Assembly: GCA_017861095.1 (NCBI GenBank)
Contig: JAGFXI010000077.1
Span: 1-7,802 of the forward strand
DNA length: 7,802 bases
Source of the DNA: Deltaproteobacteria bacterium
GTDB lineage: Bacteria > Desulfobacterota > Syntrophobacteria > BM002
Direction: 5' to 3'
Shown here piece by piece: positions 5,901 through 7,802 of the stretch. The first letter of the stretch is position 1. Each line of letters opens with the position of its first letter. The notes below the pieces were generated by a model. That model was not told the origin of the DNA. It ran no database searches and saw only the letters and a list, made by a program, of their open reading frames with translations. The position numbers and the translations under genes were made by a program.

Positions 5901-7802
5901 CGAAGAGTTCCATCGCCTCGTTTAGGGTGAGGCCGAGGACGTCGCCGATGGAGTGGTCCCGGTACGGGACCTCGAGAATCTCATCCCGGAAGCGCCGGCC
6001 CTTGCACACCGGGCACTGGAGGTAGAGGTCGGCAAGAAACTGCATCTCCACCTTTTCGAAGCCCTCCCCGCTACAGGCCTCACAGCGGCCTCCCCGGGTG
6101 TTGAAGGAGAAGTGGCCGGGGCCGTAGCCGCGGACCCGAGCGAGGGGGGTCCTGGCGAAAAGCTCCCGGATGGGGGTGAGCGCCCCGGTGTAAGTCAAGA
6201 GGTTCGCCCGCGGTGTCTTGCCGATGGCCTGCTGGTCCATGAAGATGACGTCGTCGATCTGCTCCAGGCCCTTGATCTCACGGCAGGCGCCCGGGGCTTC
6301 GGTGGGGAGTCCCTGGCGCCGCAGCCAGGCGCGGTAGATGACCTCCGCCACCAGGGTGCTCTTGCCGGAGCCGGAGACGCCGGTCACCGCAACCAGCAGT
6401 CCCAATGGAATGTGGATATCCACGCCCTGGAGATTGTGAGCTTGAATGCCGAGGAGGTGCAGCCAGCGTCCGCGCTGCGGCGCCCCTCTCCTCGCCGGTC
6501 GGGTAAGGCGGCTCCGGCCGGCGAGGTAATCCGCGGTCCGGGAGCCGGAGGCCGCCTCGATCGCCCCCGTGGGCCCGGCGTAGACCACTTCGCCCCCCCG
6601 CTCCCCCGCCCCTGGACCCAGATCCACCAGGTAATCGCTCGCCCGGATGATTTCCGGATCGTGCTCCACGACCACGACCGTGTTTCGCTGCCGGGTAAGG
6701 GCGCGGAGAATCTTCACGAGCTTTTGGTTATCCCGGGCGTGGAGCCCTACGCTCGGCTCATCCAGAACGTAGAGCGTGTTGACGAGGGGCGAGCCGAGGG
6801 CGCGGGTGAGATGCACCCGTTGCACCTCGCCGCCCGAGAGGCTTCGCGACTGGCGGTCCAGGGAGAGGTAGCCGAGACCGACCTCCTCCAGGTACCTCAG
6901 CCGTTGAATGATCTCGTGACAGACGAGGGCAGCGGCCGGATCGCCGCGGAGGGAGTCGGCCACACTCCCCATGAAGGAGAGGGCCCGCGACACCGGCCAG
7001 CCGTTGAAGGTGGCGATGTCGACGGCTCCGAGGCGGTAGAGGAGCGCCAAGGGTTTCAAGCGGCTGCCGCGGCACGCGGAACAGGTGCGGTAGGCGCGGT
7101 AGCGGGAGAGGAAGACTCGGACGTGCATTTTGTAGGTCTTGGTCTCGAGCCAGTCGAAAAAGCCGCGCACACCGTAGAAGTCTTTATTTCCCTCGATGAC
7201 CGCCCGCTGCTGCTCCGGTGAGAGGCGACGGAAGGGCTCCTTCGTGGGAATGCCCGCGGCCCGGCAGAAGGCCATGAGATCCTCGTGCTCCATCCGGGTG
7301 GTGCCCCAGGGCTTGATCGCGCCCTCGGCCAGGGAGCGCTCCCGGTCGGGAATGACCAGGTCCAGGTCGATGTCGATGGTCCTCCCGAAGCCACGGCACG
7401 CGTCACAGGCGCCGAGGGGACTGTTGAAGGAAAAGAGGTGGGGAGAAGAGGCCGGGTAGGAGATGTCGCAGGCGGCGCAGTGCCTGGTGCTGGAAAACAC
7501 CCTTCTTTCGTTGCCGGGAAGAATCAGGGCGAGCCTGCCCTCGCCGTGCTGGAAGGCCTGCTCCAGGCTGTCCAGAATGCGCTCCCGCTGCTCGGGCGCC
7601 CAGGAAACCCTGTCCACCAGCACGTCCAGGGGGCCGTCACCGGGGATGGGTCCATCCTCCACGGAGAGCACCCTGCCCTGATGCCAGAGCCGGCGGAAGC
7701 CCTGACGGAGGAGACGCAGTCGAATCGCCTCCCGGTCACCGTCCGGCTCCCGCACCGGGAAGGTGACAAGCACCCGGGTTCCCCTGGGGATCCCGGCGAG
7801 GA
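2944..7802 (-). CDS. uvrA: Double-length UvrA (tandem fusion of two UvrA units), N terminus beyond the right edge
   Basis: This is the damage-sensing ATPase subunit of nucleotide excision repair, which loads UvrB on damaged DNA in the cytoplasm. One frame stays open from the edge to TAG at 2944-2946, giving over 1,600 residues against about 940 in a usual UvrA. Numbering from the GTG at 7773, which is internal, unit 1 (to about 765) shows the end of a UvrB-binding-type segment, zinc cysteines 99/102/123/126, an insertion domain (about 127-230), signature LSGGE at 312-316 and Walker B at 334-340. Its second ATPase half has Walker A at 465-473, cysteines 564/567/587/590, signature at 654-658 and Walker B at 677-683. 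Unit 2 (about 785-1609) has Walker A at 813-821, a UvrB-binding-type segment at about 908-1018, cysteines 1031/1034/1055/1058, signature at 1154-1158 and Walker B at 1176-1182. Its second half has Walker A at 1307-1315, cysteines 1406/1409/1429/1432, signature at 1496-1500 and Walker B at 1519-1525. All visible ATPase motifs look intact. Unit 2 lacks most of the insertion domain. The translation continues upstream of 7773 (LAGIPRGTR), and unit 1 still needs its first Walker A, expected off the window. Full length should be about 1,850 residues. No neighbouring repair gene is visible. Confidence 0.95.
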   Translation of the reverse strand, partial: LAGIPRGTRVLVTFPVREPDGDREAIRLRLLRQGFRRLWHQGRVLSVEDGPIPGDGPLDVLVDRVSWAPEQRERILDSLEQAFQHGEGRLALILPGNERRVFSSTRHCAACDISYPASSPHLFSFNSPLGACDACRGFGRTIDIDLDLVIPDRERSLAEGAIKPWGTTRMEHEDLMAFCRAAGIPTKEPFRRLSPEQQRAVIEGNKDFYGVRGFFDWLETKTYKMHVRVFLSRYRAYRTCSACRGSRLKPLALLYRLGAVDIATFNGWPVSRALSFMGSVADSLRGDPAAALVCHEIIQRLRYLEEVGLGYLSLDRQSRSLSGGEVQRVHLTRALGSPLVNTLYVLDEPSVGLHARDNQKLVKILRALTRQRNTVVVVEHDPEIIRASDYLVDLGPGAGERGGEVVYAGPTGAIEAASGSRTADYLAGRSRLTRPARRGAPQRGRWLHLLGIQAHNLQGVDIHIPLGLLVAVTGVSGSGKSTLVAEVIYRAWLRRQGLPTEAPGACREIKGLEQIDDVIFMDQQAIGKTPRANLLTYTGALTPIRELFARTPLARVRGYGPGHFSFNTRGGRCEACSGEGFEKVEMQFLADLYLQCPVCKGRRFRDEILEVPYRDHSIGDVLGLTLNEAMELFADQPRVTSALLPLRHVGLDYLRLGQPINTLSGGESQRLKLARSLRLNGDRRVLLILDEPTTGLHGDDTRLLVETLHRLVDAGQSLLVVEHNLDVIQAADYVIDLGPEGGEDGGKVVAAGTPEKVAKSPDSHTGRFLSRLWRGEETTAPPPELARVAEDRGAITIRGAREHNLKGVSLTVPRDQLVVITGVSGSGKSTLAFDVLFAEGQRRYLESLSSYARQYLPLLDRPQTDEIAGMPPTVAIDQRSSQMGRRSTVATVTEIYHYLRLLYSKAGEPFCPTCGEAISAMSPEEIARDVKERFRGKGLILLAPKIMGRKGFHRQLLSQARARGYTEARIDGGLQGLKPLPTLERFREHTVEIVCRSWQRLSPRSDVTQAVDETLGVGDGTLVAWDGGEKERFYSRRLMCGRCHQGVPPLDPRLFSFNSRHGACEECDGLGSAAGEIDGSTCPRCRGARLRESALSVRVHGLNIWEVCGQPVSSARDLFGRWRFSGREAAIAAPLVDEILTRLRFLEQVGLGYLHLDRGAHTLSGGEAQRIRLAAQLGSNLRGVCYILDEPTIGLHPRDNERLLATIADLKGKGNTIVIVEHDEETIRRADHLIDLGPGAGRQGGRLVASGTLADLQETPQSITGRYLNGDGRRRLTSRRRQVRTGGWLTVRGARARNLKTIEVSVPLQTLTCVTGVSGSGKSTLVEETIARVLEHRFRGIEAPPDLLDELEGWEQLGRVLEVDHSPIGRTPRSVPATYVGVLDGIRRLFAATPMSRARGYTASRFSFNARTGQCPSCKGQGQVKVEMAFLPDVYVACEQCGGTRFNGETLAVRYKEKNIAEVLAMTVEEATEFFEPVPRIHRPLRLLVDLGLGYLGLGQPSPTLSGGEAQRLKLVHELASNHRAQTLYILDEPTTGLHIADVERLVDVLQALVDRGHTVLVIEHNLEVIKAADHIIDLGPEGGDGGGEVVACGAPGELVDHPRSYTARYLKRYLEGG

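Noticed and set aside
5953..7221. 422-codon open frame on the plus strand
   Set aside because: It lies wholly antisense to uvrA, whose frame shows all family motifs. Long antisense frames are expected in GC-rich coding DNA, and the translation has no recognisable domain.
7771..7773. GTG as the true start of uvrA
   Set aside because: The frame stays open to the edge, and the upstream residues continue a UvrA-like segment. Starting here would leave unit 1 without its first Walker A and the front of its first ATPase domain.

Overview
The window is GC-rich bacterial DNA with short intergenic gaps and no rRNA, tRNA, CRISPR array or phage gene that I can see. The gene types (a CBS-CBS-ACT protein of AcuB type, a zinc-finger-less DnaJ-like co-chaperone, a PLDc_N membrane protein, a giant tandem UvrA) would suit a GC-rich environmental Gram-negative lineage such as a deltaproteobacterium, Nitrospirota or NC10-like organism. 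The sequence alone does not fix the taxon.

Layout: (1) 2-169 (+), the C-terminal end of an unidentified gene cut by the left edge. (2) 170-730, about 560 bases with less GC and no convincing gene; it holds two imperfect hairpins and, at its end, a clear ribosome binding site. (3) 731-1405 (+), a 224-residue protein with two CBS domains and an ACT domain. (4) 1403-1586, a 184-bp foldback element with perfect 18-bp terminal inverted repeats and an imperfectly palindromic interior, lying exactly between two convergent genes; its first three bases supply the stop codon of the CBS-ACT gene. (5) 1591-2409 (-), a DnaJ-like protein, and 2472-2684 (-), a 70-residue two-helix membrane protein, possibly co-transcribed from a promoter near 2740-2768. 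(6) 2685-2943, a gap with two compact hairpins, one a REP-like palindrome just downstream of uvrA. (7) 2944 to the right edge (-), one uninterrupted frame encoding most of a double-length UvrA.

The main point of interest is the UvrA. The visible frame carries four ABC signature motifs, four Walker B motifs and three Walker A motifs. This is two UvrA units in one chain, with only the N-terminal part of the first unit lying beyond the window. The second unit has kept its UvrB-binding-type segment but lost about 90 residues where UvrA carries its DNA-contacting insertion domain, so the two halves are not equivalent. Double-length UvrA proteins are known (the chlamydial ones are about 1,800 residues), so the fusion is uncommon rather than new; the asymmetry is what deserves a closer look. 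The second point is the 184-bp foldback element, which may be a small non-autonomous mobile element now serving as a shared 3' end or terminator.

The genes do not form one obvious pathway: UvrA acts in nucleotide excision repair, the DnaJ-like protein in protein folding with Hsp70, the CBS-ACT protein probably in ligand sensing, and the PLDc_N protein in the membrane with unknown function.
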